Shown here in pieces: positions 1 to 8,723 of a DNA stretch of 64,000 bases. Positions within the stretch are counted from its first letter, which is position 1, and the number at the start of each line of letters is the position of its first letter. Made by a program: the position numbers and the translations under genes. The stretch covers positions 15,585 to 79,584 of the forward strand of contig JBBSHE010000008.1 in the NCBI GenBank assembly GCA_038253325.1, written 5' to 3'. Source of the stretch: JBBSHE01 sp038253325 (lineage in GTDB: Bacteria; Actinomycetota; Actinomycetes; Propionibacteriales; Nocardioidaceae). Below the pieces are notes generated by a model. It did not search any database. It was not told where the DNA came from and saw only the letters and a list, made by a program, of their open reading frames with translations.

Positions 1-1978
1 CCGTCGTCACGTCGGTGCGGGTCAGCAGGTCCGCAGCAGCGGCGCGGAACAGCTCGCGACGACGGGTGGCGCGCACCGCCGTGGTGGCCGCCACCGGGTC
101 GTCGTGACGTCGCGCGGCGGCGTCCATCTGCTTGCGCAGCGCCCCCTCGGTGCGCGGCTGGAGCTCGGCGTCGCTGGCCAGCAACGCCGTGGCCTCCGGG
201 TCGCGCGAGAGCAGGGAGGCCGCGTACGTACTCGTCGCCAACAGATGCGCGAGCCGCTCGGCGGCGACACTCTCGTCACGAAGCATCCGCAGATACCACG
301 GCGTGCTGCCGAGCGCGTCACTCATCCGGCGGAACTCGAGCAGGCCGAGGTCGGGGTTGGGTCCTTCGGCGAACCAGCTCAGCAGGACGGGGAGCAATGT
401 CCGCTGGATCGCGGCGCGCCGCGAGACCCCCGAGGTGAGCGCCTCGATGTGCCGGAGCGCCGCAGCCGGGTCGGTGTAGCCGAGCGCCTCGAGCCGCTCG
501 CGCGCAGCCTCCGGGCTGAGCCGCCCGCTCGTCCCCGGTATCCGCGCGACCGCGTCGAGCAGCGGCCGGTAGAACAGCTTCTCGTGCAGTCGGCGCACCT
601 CGCGTGCGTGGCGGTCCCACGTCTTGGTCAGCTCGACGACCGGGTTGGCCATGAAACCGAGGGAACGCCCGAGCGCACGCAGGGCCTCGGGATCGGTCGG
701 TACGACGTGGGTCCGTCGCAGATGCATGAGCTGGAGCCGATGTTCGAGCGCTCGCAGGAAGCGGTACGCCGCCGCGAGATCGGCGCCGTCGTCGCGGCCG
801 ACGTACCCGCCGTTCGTCAGCGCCTCCAGGGCACCGAGTGTGTTGCCGGCGCGCACCGAAGGGTCGACCCGCCCGTGTACGAGCTGAAGCAGCTGGACGG
901 CAAACTCGACGTCGCGGAGGCCACCCGGCCCGAGCTTGAGCTGACGGTCCGCCCGACCCGCGGGAATGTTGTCGACGACCCGGCGGCGCATCGCCTGCAC
1001 GTCGGAGACGAAGTCGGGCCGACTCGACGCCGACCACACCATCGGCGTGACCACCTCCAGGTAGCGCCGACCGAGGTCGACATCACCGGCGATCGGTCGG
1101 GCCTTCAGCAGCGCCTGGAACTCCCACGTCTTCGCCCACCGCTCGTAGTACGCCCGGTGGCTGGCGACCGTTCGGACCAGCGGGCCCGAGGTCCCCTCGG
1201 GCCGCAACCCCGCGTCGACCGGCCACAGGGTGCCTTCGGCGGTGTGCGCCGAGCACACCCGCATCATCGCAGCGGCCCAGCCTGCCGCGCGCCGCATCGC
1301 CTCTGGTTCGGAGACCCCCACGTCCGGTTCGGCGACGAACACGACATCCACGTCGCTGACGTAGTTCAGCTCGTGCCCTCCGCACTTGCCCATACCGATC
1401 ACGGCGAGCGTCACCCCGTCGACGCCGCTGCCGAGCTGTGCCGCGGCGATCCGAAGCGCGCTCTCGACAGCGCCGCCCGCCAGGTCCGCGAGCTCGGCCG
1501 CGACCACGTCCGAGGGAAGCGAAGTGGTGAGGTCGCGGGCGGCGAGCCGGAGCAGCAACCGCTGGTAGGCGACGCGGAGCTGATCGGGGTCAGCGGACAT
1601 GGCGAGCTCGCCGACCACGGAGTCCGGCGTCGGAGATGCTCGGTCGAGCCGGTCGCCCGTCAGCTCGCGCCACTCCGGTCGGTGCCGGAGGAGGTAGTCG
1701 CCGAGTGCCGTACTCGCGCCCAGCACCTTGGTGATCCGGTCCCGAAGGGCCCGGTCCGAGACCAGGGCAGCTCGCAGGTCGCCTGCCAGTTCGTCGTCGG
1801 GCTGGAGCAGCAGCGCGAGCGTCCGGATGGCCCGGTCCGGGTCGGGCGCGTGCGCAAGCGCGGTGAGCAAGCCGTCGTCGTCGCACCCGATCGCCGCCCA
1901 GTCACGGGCCGCCCCCCGGGAGTCGGCGAAGCCGATTCGCGCCAGCTGCCCGGTGCGTACCTCCGACGGACTGGTCAT
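1..1978 (-). CDS. glnE: Glutamine synthetase adenylyltransferase/deadenylase GlnE, 3' part cut by the window edge
   Basis: GlnE adds and removes AMP on a conserved tyrosine of glutamine synthetase I, setting its activity to nitrogen supply. The minus frame is open from ATG 1978 to the left edge, about 659 codons, so the C-terminal part lies outside. About 160 residues in, the nucleotidyltransferase signature GMGKCGGHELNYVSDVDVV is present, followed by the regulatory helical region and a second repeat. The ATG overlaps the stop of the upstream amidotransferase gene (ATGA at 1975-1978), so the two are probably translationally coupled. The neighbouring glnA2 product lacks the adenylylation tyrosine, so the target is likely a GlnA1 encoded elsewhere. 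Identification is firm. Confidence 0.95.
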   Translation of the reverse strand, partial: MTSPSEVRTGQLARIGFADSRGAARDWAAIGCDDDGLLTALAHAPDPDRAIRTLALLLQPDDELAGDLRAALVSDRALRDRITKVLGASTALGDYLLRHRPEWRELTGDRLDRASPTPDSVVGELAMSADPDQLRVAYQRLLLRLAARDLTTSLPSDVVAAELADLAGGAVESALRIAAAQLGSGVDGVTLAVIGMGKCGGHELNYVSDVDVVFVAEPDVGVSEPEAMRRAAGWAAAMMRVCSAHTAEGTLWPVDAGLRPEGTSGPLVRTVASHRAYYERWAKTWEFQALLKARPIAGDVDLGRRYLEVVTPMVWSASSRPDFVSDVQAMRRRVVDNIPAGRADRQLKLGPGGLRDVEFAVQLLQLVHGRVDPSVRAGNTLGALEALTNGGYVGRDDGADLAAAYRFLRALEHRLQLMHLRRTHVVPTDPEALRALGRSLGFMANPVVELTKTWDRHAREVRRLHEKLFYRPLLDAVARIPGTSGRLSPEAARERLEALGYTDPAAALRHIEALTSGVSRRAAIQRTLLPVLLSWFAEGPNPDLGLLEFRRMSDALGSTPWYLRMLRDESVAAERLAHLLATSTYAASLLSRDPEATALLASDAELQPRTEGALRKQMDAAARRHDDPVAATTAVRATRRRELFRAAAADLLTRTDVTT

Positions 1979-2697
1979 CGGGGTACGGGGTCGGCGACCA
2001 GCTGCGCGAACCTCGTGAAGAACGGCCACCAGGTTGCTCGCAGGACGCCTTCGCTGACGGCGATCCTGCCTGCCAGGGCAGCACCTTCCGGGTCGTTGGT
2101 CGGATTGAGGGACTCGTCGGCCATCCAGGCCCGGAAGATCTCGGCCGTCACCTCGGGGTGCCACTGGATGCCCCATGCCCGTGTCCCGTAGCGCACCGCC
2201 TGAACCGCGCCGGCGGGGTCATGGGCCAACGGGACGGCACCATCGGGTAGTCGGGTCACGATGTCGTTGTTCCAGTGCACCGCGACTGCGTCGTCCGGCA
2301 CCGTGCTCAGCAGAAGGTCGGCGGCCCCTTCCGGTCCGAGGCCGATGGGGATCAGGCCGCGGGTCCGGCCGAGCGGGTTTGCGGAGATGGCACCGCCGAG
2401 GGCCACCGCGACGAGCTGGTGGCCGAGGCAGATGCCGAGAATCGGCCGGTCATCGGCTGCTGCCCGGGAGATCAGCGTGCGGGTCGGGGCGAGCCAGCCG
2501 TACGAGGCATCGTCGTTGGCTCCCATCGCGCCCCCGAGCACGACGAGCCCCTCGTATGCGTCGAGCGTGTCGGGCACCCCCTCCCCCGCGTACGCATGTG
2601 CGACGTCCAGGTCCAGTCCGGCCTCGAGAACGCTCTCGCCGAACAGGCCCGAAGGACACGTGCTCTCGTGCTGGACGACCAGCAGTCGCGCCGTCAT
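1975..2697 (-). CDS. Class I glutamine amidotransferase-like protein
   Basis: A 240-residue protein of the GMP-synthase-type amidotransferase family, which hydrolyses glutamine and usually passes ammonia to a partner. The nucleophile elbow GICLGHQL places Cys90; His180 and Glu182 in WHPE complete the triad. There is no synthetase domain, so it is a stand-alone GATase-like protein whose partner and substrate are unknown. It lies between glnA2 and glnE on the same strand, 22 nt after glnA2 and overlapping glnE by 4 nt, which suggests a link to glutamine or polyamine metabolism. Family call is firm; specific reaction unknown. Confidence 0.88.
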   Translation of the reverse strand: MTARLLVVQHESTCPSGLFGESVLEAGLDLDVAHAYAGEGVPDTLDAYEGLVVLGGAMGANDDASYGWLAPTRTLISRAAADDRPILGICLGHQLVAVALGGAISANPLGRTRGLIPIGLGPEGAADLLLSTVPDDAVAVHWNNDIVTRLPDGAVPLAHDPAGAVQAVRYGTRAWGIQWHPEVTAEIFRAWMADESLNPTNDPEGAALAGRIAVSEGVLRATWWPFFTRFAQLVADPVPR

Positions 2698-2719
2698 GTG
2701 CCGAGGCTAGCGGGGAGGC

Positions 2720-4057
2720 TCAGAGGACCGGGAGCATCCGGGTGCGCTCGAACTCGGTGACCTGACGCCGATACTCCTCGTACTCGGCCCGCTTGTTGCG
2801 CAGGAAGAAGTCGAAGACATGCTCGCCGAGGGTCTCGGCGACGAGCTCGCTGTCTTCCATCACCGCCACCGCCGCGCGCAGGCTGCCGGGCAGCGGCGCG
2901 ATCCCGAGCGCGCGCCGCTCCGCCTCGGTGAGCGACCAGACGTCGTCCTCGGCCTCGCGAGGAAGCTCGTACCCCTTCTCGATGCCCCTCAGTCCGGCGG
3001 CGAGCATCAGCGCGAACGCGAGGTACGGGTTCGTGGCGCTGTCGAGCGAACGGAGCTCGATCCGGGTGGACTGCGCCTTCGTCGGCTTGTACATCGGCAC
3101 CCGCACCATTGCGCTGCGGTTGTTGTGCCCCCAGCAGATGTACGCAGGCGCCTCGCCGCCGCCGATGAGTCGCTTGTAGGAGTTGACCCACTGGTTCGTG
3201 ACCGCCGTGATCTCCGGAGCGTGCGTGAGAAGGCCCGCGATGAACGATCGTCCGGTGGGCGACAGGTGGTATTCCGAGCCGACTTCGAAGAACGCGTTGT
3301 TGTCGCCTTCGAACAACGACATGTGCGTGTGCATCCCGGAGCCCGGCTGGTCGGTGTACGGCTTCGGCATGAACGAGGCGACGATGCCCTGGCTGAGCGC
3401 GACCTCCTTGACGACCACCCGGAACGTCATGATGTTGTCGGCGGTGCTGAGCGCGTCGGCGTACCGGAGGTCGATCTCCTGCTGTCCCGGTCCGCCCTCG
3501 TGGTGGCTGAACTCGACCGATATGCCCATGTTCTCCAACATGATGATCGCGTCCCGGCGGAAGCTGTTGCCGCCGCTCTTGGGCGTGTGGTCGAAGTAGC
3601 CACTGCGGTCCACCGGTTCGGGTACGGAGCCGTCTTCACTTTGGTGCTTGAAGAGGTAGAACTCGATCTCGGGGTGTGTGTAGAACGTGAAGCCGAGGTC
3701 CGCTGCCTTCGTGAGTGTCCGTTTGAGCACGTAACGGGGGTCGGCGTACGACGAGGAGCCGTCGGGCATCGCGATGTCGCAGAACATCCGCGCGGTGGTC
3801 CGCCCTTCGTCTTGCCACGGCAGGATCTGGAACGTCGACGGGTCGGGTTTGGCGAGCATGTCGGCCTCGTGCACCCGCGCGAAACCCTCGATCGCCGAGC
3901 CGTCGAACCCGATGCCCTCGTCGAACGCACTCTCGAGCTCCGCCGGCGCGACCGCTACCGACTTCAGGAATCCGAGCACGTCGGTGAACCAGAGCCGTAC
4001 GAACCGGACATCTCGCTCCTCGATCGCGCGCAGCACGAAGTCTTCTTGCTTGCCCAT
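2720..4057 (-). CDS. glnA2: Type I glutamine synthetase, GlnA2 type
   Basis: ATP-dependent ligation of ammonia to glutamate, or a related gamma-glutamyl ligation. The start ATG 4057 (MGKQEDFVLRAIEERDVRF) has GGAGAC upstream and gives 445 residues, the usual GSI length; an in-frame ATG 75 nt further upstream adds non-homologous sequence. Landmarks include the ATP/glutamate region with HHEGGPGQQE, the GSGMHTHMSLF motif, the WGHNNRSAMVRVP arginine region and RIELRSLD near the C terminus. Where adenylylated enzymes carry a tyrosine in NLYDLP, this protein reads DDVW, so adenylylation is not expected. The gene is divergent from a Gfo/Idh gene across 81 bp. Confidence 0.93.
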   Translation of the reverse strand: MGKQEDFVLRAIEERDVRFVRLWFTDVLGFLKSVAVAPAELESAFDEGIGFDGSAIEGFARVHEADMLAKPDPSTFQILPWQDEGRTTARMFCDIAMPDGSSSYADPRYVLKRTLTKAADLGFTFYTHPEIEFYLFKHQSEDGSVPEPVDRSGYFDHTPKSGGNSFRRDAIIMLENMGISVEFSHHEGGPGQQEIDLRYADALSTADNIMTFRVVVKEVALSQGIVASFMPKPYTDQPGSGMHTHMSLFEGDNNAFFEVGSEYHLSPTGRSFIAGLLTHAPEITAVTNQWVNSYKRLIGGGEAPAYICWGHNNRSAMVRVPMYKPTKAQSTRIELRSLDSATNPYLAFALMLAAGLRGIEKGYELPREAEDDVWSLTEAERRALGIAPLPGSLRAAVAVMEDSELVAETLGEHVFDFFLRNKRAEYEEYRRQVTEFERTRMLPVL

Positions 4058-4138
4058 CTGCCCATTGTCTCCAGTGCGTGTTTCCGGGACGTTACGAGTC
4101 GCGACCGAACCTCGGACGACTCGTGCCAGCATGGCCCC

Positions 4139-5152
4139 ATGGGCGAGCAGGAACTGCGATGGGGGGTCGTCGGGACCGGCCGGATCGCCTCCGAGTTCGT
4201 TTCCGACCTGGAGCTGGTGCCCGACGCGGACGTCGTCGCGGTCGGCTCACGGCAGCAGGCCACGGCCGACGCGTTCGCCGACGCGTTCTCGATCCGTCGC
4301 CGGCATGCGAGCTATCTCGACCTGGTCGACGACGAGGACGTGGATGTCGTCTATGTCGCGACCCCGCACGCGCAGCACTTCGACGCGGTCGCGATGGCGC
4401 TGGAGGCCGGGAAGCCGGTGCTGTGCGAGAAGCCGTTCACCGTCAACGCCCGGCAGGCAAGCGAGCTCGTCGCGCTCGCCCGCGACCGTGGACTGTTTCT
4501 GATGGAGGCGATGTGGACACGCTTCCTCCCTCATGTGGTGCGGCTCCGGGAGCTGATCTCAGCAGGGGCAGTCGGTGACGTGCGCGTGGTCAGTGCAGAC
4601 CTGGGGATCCGGATTCCACGAGACGCCGCGCATCGTTTGTACGACCCCGCGCTGGGAGGTGGCGCACTCCTCGATCTCGGCGTGTACCCGATTTCTTTCG
4701 CATCGATGGTGCTCGGCACTCCCAAGCGGGTCGCGTCAACGAGCACGCTTGCGTTCACGGGCGTGGATGCGTCCGACGTCATCGCCATCGAGTACGCCGG
4801 CGGTCGCCAGGCCGGGTTGTACTGCACCCTCGAGGCACGTACACCTGCCCGCGCGGTGATCGTCGGCACCCAAGGACAGGTCGAGATCGACGGCGATTTC
4901 TACCGGCCGTCGGCTTTCACGTTGGTTCGCGACGACGACACGGTCGATCGGCTCGTGTTCCCGCACACCGGCATCGGCCTGCGCCACCAGGCGATCGAGG
5001 TCGCACGCTGTCTTCGCGAGAGCCTCACCGAGAGTCCCGTCATGCCACTTGACGAGACCGTCGGCATCATGGCGACGATGGACGAGGTACGCCGCCAGGC
5101 CGGTGTCGTGCTTCCGGGTGACGAGATGGAGGCCAACCTCTCCGGCCGATAG
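4139..5152 (+). CDS. Gfo/Idh/MocA family NAD(P)-dependent oxidoreductase
   Basis: Soluble dehydrogenase of the glucose-fructose oxidoreductase/inositol dehydrogenase family, 337 residues. The N-terminal Rossmann fold begins GVVGTGRIASEF; the family motif CEKPFTVN supplies the catalytic lysine, and the C-terminal sheet domain follows (GGGALLDLGVYP). The substrate is probably a cyclic sugar, inositol or diol but cannot be read from sequence. ATG 4139 is chosen because the preceding frame is only the shadow of glnA2; the two genes share an 81-bp divergent promoter region. A GC-rich hairpin begins 4 nt after the stop. Confidence 0.88.
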   Translation: MGEQELRWGVVGTGRIASEFVSDLELVPDADVVAVGSRQQATADAFADAFSIRRRHASYLDLVDDEDVDVVYVATPHAQHFDAVAMALEAGKPVLCEKPFTVNARQASELVALARDRGLFLMEAMWTRFLPHVVRLRELISAGAVGDVRVVSADLGIRIPRDAAHRLYDPALGGGALLDLGVYPISFASMVLGTPKRVASTSTLAFTGVDASDVIAIEYAGGRQAGLYCTLEARTPARAVIVGTQGQVEIDGDFYRPSAFTLVRDDDTVDRLVFPHTGIGLRHQAIEVARCLRESLTESPVMPLDETVGIMATMDEVRRQAGVVLPGDEMEANLSGR

Positions 5153-5155
5153 CTT

Positions 5156-5178
5156 GGAGACGGTCGATCGCCGTCTCC
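5156..5178 (+). terminator. Hairpin after the Gfo/Idh gene
   Basis: Perfect 8-bp stem GGAGACGG/CCGTCTCC around a 7-nt loop, starting 4 nt after the stop at 5152. No U-tract follows, which is common for actinobacterial terminators. It separates the oxidoreductase gene from the probable leaderless nadE promoter. Confidence 0.6.
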
Positions 5179-5200
5179 ACCGCCAGGTGAGATCGGCGGA

Positions 5201-5206
5201 TAGCCT
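5201..5206 (+). promoter_or_regulatory. Putative -10 box of leaderless nadE
   Basis: TAGCCT lies 6 nt before the GTG start at 5213, and no Shine-Dalgarno sequence is present, so transcription probably starts at or beside the start codon. Confidence 0.45.
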
Positions 5207-5212
5207 TGAGCC

Positions 5213-6964
5213 GTGCCTCAGCTGCGACTCGCGCTCGCCCAGGTCAACCCGACCGTGGGCGCGATCGACGCGAACGCAGCGTTGATCGTCGCGGCGGTGC
5301 GAGTCGCGAGTGCGCACGGAGCGCATCTCGTCGTGTTCCCCGAGATGGCCTTGACCGGTTACCCGATCGAGGACCTTGCCCTGCGCGCCTCGTTCATCCA
5401 GGCTTCGCGCGCTGCGATCACTGAGCTGGCCGCGAGCCTTGCCGCCGACGGCCTCGGCGACATCGTCGCGATCATCGGCTTCCTCGACCAGGCCGACGAC
5501 ACCGCACCCGCGGTCGGCATCCCGAAGAACGCGCCGCAGGACGCCGTGGCGATCGTTCACGGCGGCCGCGTGCTCGCACGCCAGGCGAAGCACCATCTGT
5601 GGAACTACGGTGTCGGCGACGAGATCCGCAACTTCGTCCCCGGCGACACGGTCAACATCGTTCAGGTCCATGGCATCGACGTGGCAGTCGCCATCTGTGA
5701 GGACATCTGGCAGGACGGGCCGTCGGCGGCCGCCGATGCGGCCGAGGCAGCGCTGCTGGTGGTTGCAAACGGGTCACCGTACGAGCGGAACAAGGACGAC
5801 GTCCGGCTCGAGCTGTGTGCTCGCCGTGCCCGCGAGGGCGGCTGCGCACTTGCGTACGTCAACCTGGTCGGCGGGCAGGACGAGCTGGTCTTCGACGGGG
5901 ACTCGCTCGTCGTCGACGCGACCGGCCAGGTGCTCGCCAGGGCGGCGCAGTTCGAGGACGAGATCCTCGTCGTCGACCTCGACCTGCCGGCAGCGACAGA
6001 TGCCATGCCCGCGCCGGCCGCCCGCTTCTCGGGGCTGCGCGTGCAACGTACCGTCGTGTCGAGCGAACCGTTGGCGGCGTACGAACCGGTCGCCGCGACG
6101 TACCGGCAGCGGCTCGACGACCTGGGTGAGATCTACGCCGCCCTGGTGCTCGGCCTGCGCGACTACGTGCGCAAGAACGGCTTCCAGACCGTCCTGATGG
6201 GCCTGTCAGGCGGCATCGACTCGACCCTCGTCGGCACGGTCGCTTGCGACGCGCTCGGTGCCGAGAACGTGTTCGGCGTCTCCAATCCCGGTGACTGGTC
6301 CACGGAGCACTCGAAAAGCGACGCCGCCGAGCTCGCCCGCCGCACCGGGCTCAACCTGGACACCGTACCGATCGCGCCGATGGTCGACGCGTTCACGAAG
6401 GCCGTCACTGTCGACGGGCTGGCAGAGGAGAACCTGCAGGCACGGATCCGGGCCGTCGTGTGGATGGCTTTGTCCAACCAGCACGGCCACCTGGTCCTCG
6501 CCTGCGGCAACAAGAGCGAGCTGGCAACCGGGTACTCGACGATCTACGGCGACGCGGTCGGCGGCTACGCTCCGATCAAGGACGTACCGAAGACGCTCGT
6601 CTGGCAGCTCGCGAGATGGCGCAACGGCGCTGCCGAACATCGGGGTGAGCAACCACCGATCCCGGAGAACACCATCAGCAAGCCGCCGTCCGCTGAACTC
6701 CGTCCCGGCCAGCTCGACAGCGACTCGCTGCCGCCGTACGCGGTGCTCGATGCGGTCCTCGACGCGTACGTCGAGCAGGACCTCGGCTCCGTCGACCTCG
6801 TCGAGCAAGGGTTCGAACCGGCACTCGTCGAACGCGTCGTCACGCTGGTCGACCGGGCCGAGTACAAGCGCCGCCAGTTCCCGGTCGGTCCCAAGATCTC
6901 GCAGCGCAACTTCGGCCGCGACCGCCGGGTGCCGATCACGAACGCCTGGCGCGAACGACTCTGA
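5213..6964 (+). CDS. nadE: Glutamine-hydrolysing NAD+ synthetase
   Basis: Last step of NAD+ synthesis: amidation of nicotinic acid adenine dinucleotide using glutamine-derived ammonia and ATP. The N-terminal nitrilase-type glutaminase domain (about 1-280) shows Glu44, Lys126 and Cys162 (ICEDIWQDG). The C-terminal synthetase domain has the ATP loop SGGIDS at 332-337 and the NKSELATGYSTIYGD segment. Length 583 residues is usual for the two-domain enzyme, shorter than the ~680-residue mycobacterial form. GTG 5213 directly precedes PQLRLALAQ. Transcribed alone, convergent with the next gene at 17 bp. Confidence 0.95.
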   Translation: MPQLRLALAQVNPTVGAIDANAALIVAAVRVASAHGAHLVVFPEMALTGYPIEDLALRASFIQASRAAITELAASLAADGLGDIVAIIGFLDQADDTAPAVGIPKNAPQDAVAIVHGGRVLARQAKHHLWNYGVGDEIRNFVPGDTVNIVQVHGIDVAVAICEDIWQDGPSAAADAAEAALLVVANGSPYERNKDDVRLELCARRAREGGCALAYVNLVGGQDELVFDGDSLVVDATGQVLARAAQFEDEILVVDLDLPAATDAMPAPAARFSGLRVQRTVVSSEPLAAYEPVAATYRQRLDDLGEIYAALVLGLRDYVRKNGFQTVLMGLSGGIDSTLVGTVACDALGAENVFGVSNPGDWSTEHSKSDAAELARRTGLNLDTVPIAPMVDAFTKAVTVDGLAEENLQARIRAVVWMALSNQHGHLVLACGNKSELATGYSTIYGDAVGGYAPIKDVPKTLVWQLARWRNGAAEHRGEQPPIPENTISKPPSAELRPGQLDSDSLPPYAVLDAVLDAYVEQDLGSVDLVEQGFEPALVERVVTLVDRAEYKRRQFPVGPKISQRNFGRDRRVPITNAWRERL

Positions 6965-6981
6965 CGTCGGTCGGGGGCGGC

Positions 6982-7539
6982 TCAGCCCGCAAACTGGACC
7001 TCGTTGTGAGCCGCGATGGTGGAGGTCTGTCCGGGGTAGGTCAGACACCACAGGCACAGGTTGGTGTGGGCGACGATCTGCTCGGCACCGATCTTCACAT
7101 CGTCGAATGTGGCGTCTTCGGTCGTGTGGCAGTCCTCGACCAGGGTGAGGTCGTACCCCTCGATGAGGGTCCGCAGGGTGGTCGTCCGGATGCACACGTC
7201 GGTCTGCGCACCTGCCATCACGACGTGCCCGACTGCCAGCCGTCGAAGGGTCTCGCCGAGCTTGGTTCCGGCAAACGAGTCAGGGAAGTGCTTCGCGATC
7301 ACGACATCGTCCGGTGCGGGCGCGATCCGCTCCTCGATCTCCCAACCGGGCGAGCCCTTGACCAGGTTGTCGTCCTCGTGCTGCACGTAGATGACGGGCA
7401 CCTTGGCCTCTCGTGCCCGACCAATGAGGACAGCTATCCGGTCGACGACGGCATCGGCTTGCCAAGCGCCTTCCATCACAGACTTCTGCACATCGATGAC
7501 CACCAGCCCGGTCTTGGGTGGCGTCGACTCGTTGGTCAT
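6982..7539 (-). CDS. Isochorismatase-family cysteine hydrolase
   Basis: Small alpha/beta hydrolase of the isochorismatase superfamily, 185 residues. The triad is visible as Asp16 (VVIDVQ), Lys83 (AKHFPDSF) and Cys116 (AGAQTDVCIRTTT). Members act on nicotinamide, N-carbamoyl compounds, biuret, isochorismate and others; the substrate here is unknown. Position beside nadE would fit nicotinamide salvage, but the length and motifs are generic, so that is only a guess. A good Shine-Dalgarno (AGAGGAAG) precedes ATG 7539. The gene is divergent from a WYL regulator across 83 bp and may be its target. Confidence 0.85.
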   Translation of the reverse strand: MTNESTPPKTGLVVIDVQKSVMEGAWQADAVVDRIAVLIGRAREAKVPVIYVQHEDDNLVKGSPGWEIEERIAPAPDDVVIAKHFPDSFAGTKLGETLRRLAVGHVVMAGAQTDVCIRTTTLRTLIEGYDLTLVEDCHTTEDATFDDVKIGAEQIVAHTNLCLWCLTYPGQTSTIAAHNEVQFAG

Positions 7540-7622
7540 GGGCGTCTTCCTCTCGCTTCGGGTCGTTACGCTAGCTCGTAAGTAGGGCGGTTCCCGTCCT
7601 CGTTCCGGGAGGAGTTCTTGCG

Positions 7623-8594
7623 GTGGATACCTCTCGACCGGCCGGCCGCCTGTTCACCATGCTCGAGCTGCTCCAGGACCGGCCCGGGTTGGCTGGCCCG
7701 CAGCTCGCGTCACGGCTCGGCGTCAGCGGCCGTACCGTCCGGCGCTACGTGACGGCGCTTCAGGACCTGGGCATTCCCGTCGAGCCGACGATGGGCTGCT
7801 CCGGCGGCTACCGTCTCCGTCCCGGGTACCGGATGCCACCGCTGATGTTGTCCACCGACGAAGCCATCGCGATCATCCTGGCCTTGAGCTCGACCCGATC
7901 GCAGGGTCGCGGCCACGGCGATGCCACTCCAGCCGCGACCGCACTGACCAAGCTGAACCGCGTGCTCCCCCGCGACACCTTGTCCAAGGTCGCGACGGTA
8001 CAGGCGGCCGTCTCGACGCCATCAGACTTCGACAGCACCCGAGCCGGTATCCCGGATCCCGGGCTGGTCGGCACCCTCGCCGAAGCCGTCGTACGACGCC
8101 GACGGCTCCGGATCCGTCACCTCGCTGACAGCGGCGCGGAGACAGCGCGCGAGATCGACCCGTACGGCGTCGTCGCCTTTTACGGCGGGTGGTACACATA
8201 CGCCTGGTGCCACCTGCGGCAGGGCCCGCGTACGTTCCGGCTTGACCGGATCGCGTCCGCCGCGAGCGTGAGCGCCACCTTCGCGGTGCCCTCGGACCTG
8301 AACGTGGTCGCCGCGGTCGAGGAGTCGCTCGCGCTGGGTCGACCCGAATGGGCGGTGACGATCATCGTGCATGCCCCACTCAGCGAGGTCACGCCGTGGG
8401 TGCCTCGAACGTTTGCGCTCCTGGATGCGATCGACGCGGACACCACCCGGTTGCGTTCGTCGACGCGGAAGCTGGACTACTTCGTCTGGCGGATCAGCGA
8501 CCTGCCGTTCTCGATGTCGGTGTCACAACCGATCGAGCTACGAGAGGCCTTCCGGCGCCACGGCCAGCGGATGTTGGCGGTCGCGGAGACCTGA
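7623..8594 (+). CDS. YafY/WYL-domain transcriptional regulator
   Basis: 323-residue DNA-binding regulator. An N-terminal winged helix-turn-helix of the DeoR/HTH_11 type (about 8-60: QLASRLGVSGRTVRRYVTAL) is followed by a ligand-sensing WYL domain (about 140-215, GVVAFYGGWYTYAWCH...RTFRLDRI). Such proteins are usually repressors or DNA-damage/metabolite sensors. GTG 7623 has a GGGAGGAG site just upstream. Divergent from the cysteine hydrolase gene, which suggests local control of that gene. Confidence 0.88.
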   Translation: MDTSRPAGRLFTMLELLQDRPGLAGPQLASRLGVSGRTVRRYVTALQDLGIPVEPTMGCSGGYRLRPGYRMPPLMLSTDEAIAIILALSSTRSQGRGHGDATPAATALTKLNRVLPRDTLSKVATVQAAVSTPSDFDSTRAGIPDPGLVGTLAEAVVRRRRLRIRHLADSGAETAREIDPYGVVAFYGGWYTYAWCHLRQGPRTFRLDRIASAASVSATFAVPSDLNVVAAVEESLALGRPEWAVTIIVHAPLSEVTPWVPRTFALLDAIDADTTRLRSSTRKLDYFVWRISDLPFSMSVSQPIELREAFRRHGQRMLAVAET

Positions 8595-8723
8595 CGACGG
8601 CACGCTCGACCAGAGCATGTGACCGACATGACAGCCGTCCCGGCTCCCCGACCGAGCACCGAGAGTGCCAGGGTGGACTCTCCGGGGACTCGTGCGGAGC
8701 CTCGAGATCAGGAGACATCGGCC

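Noticed and set aside
104..2191. 695-codon open frame on the plus strand
   Set aside because: Arg/Pro-rich shadow of glnE; the minus frame gives a clear GlnE protein with the nucleotidyltransferase motif.
2819..4138. Upstream extension of the Gfo/Idh reading frame
   Set aside because: Lies antisense to glnA2 and has no family resemblance; the real start is ATG 4139.
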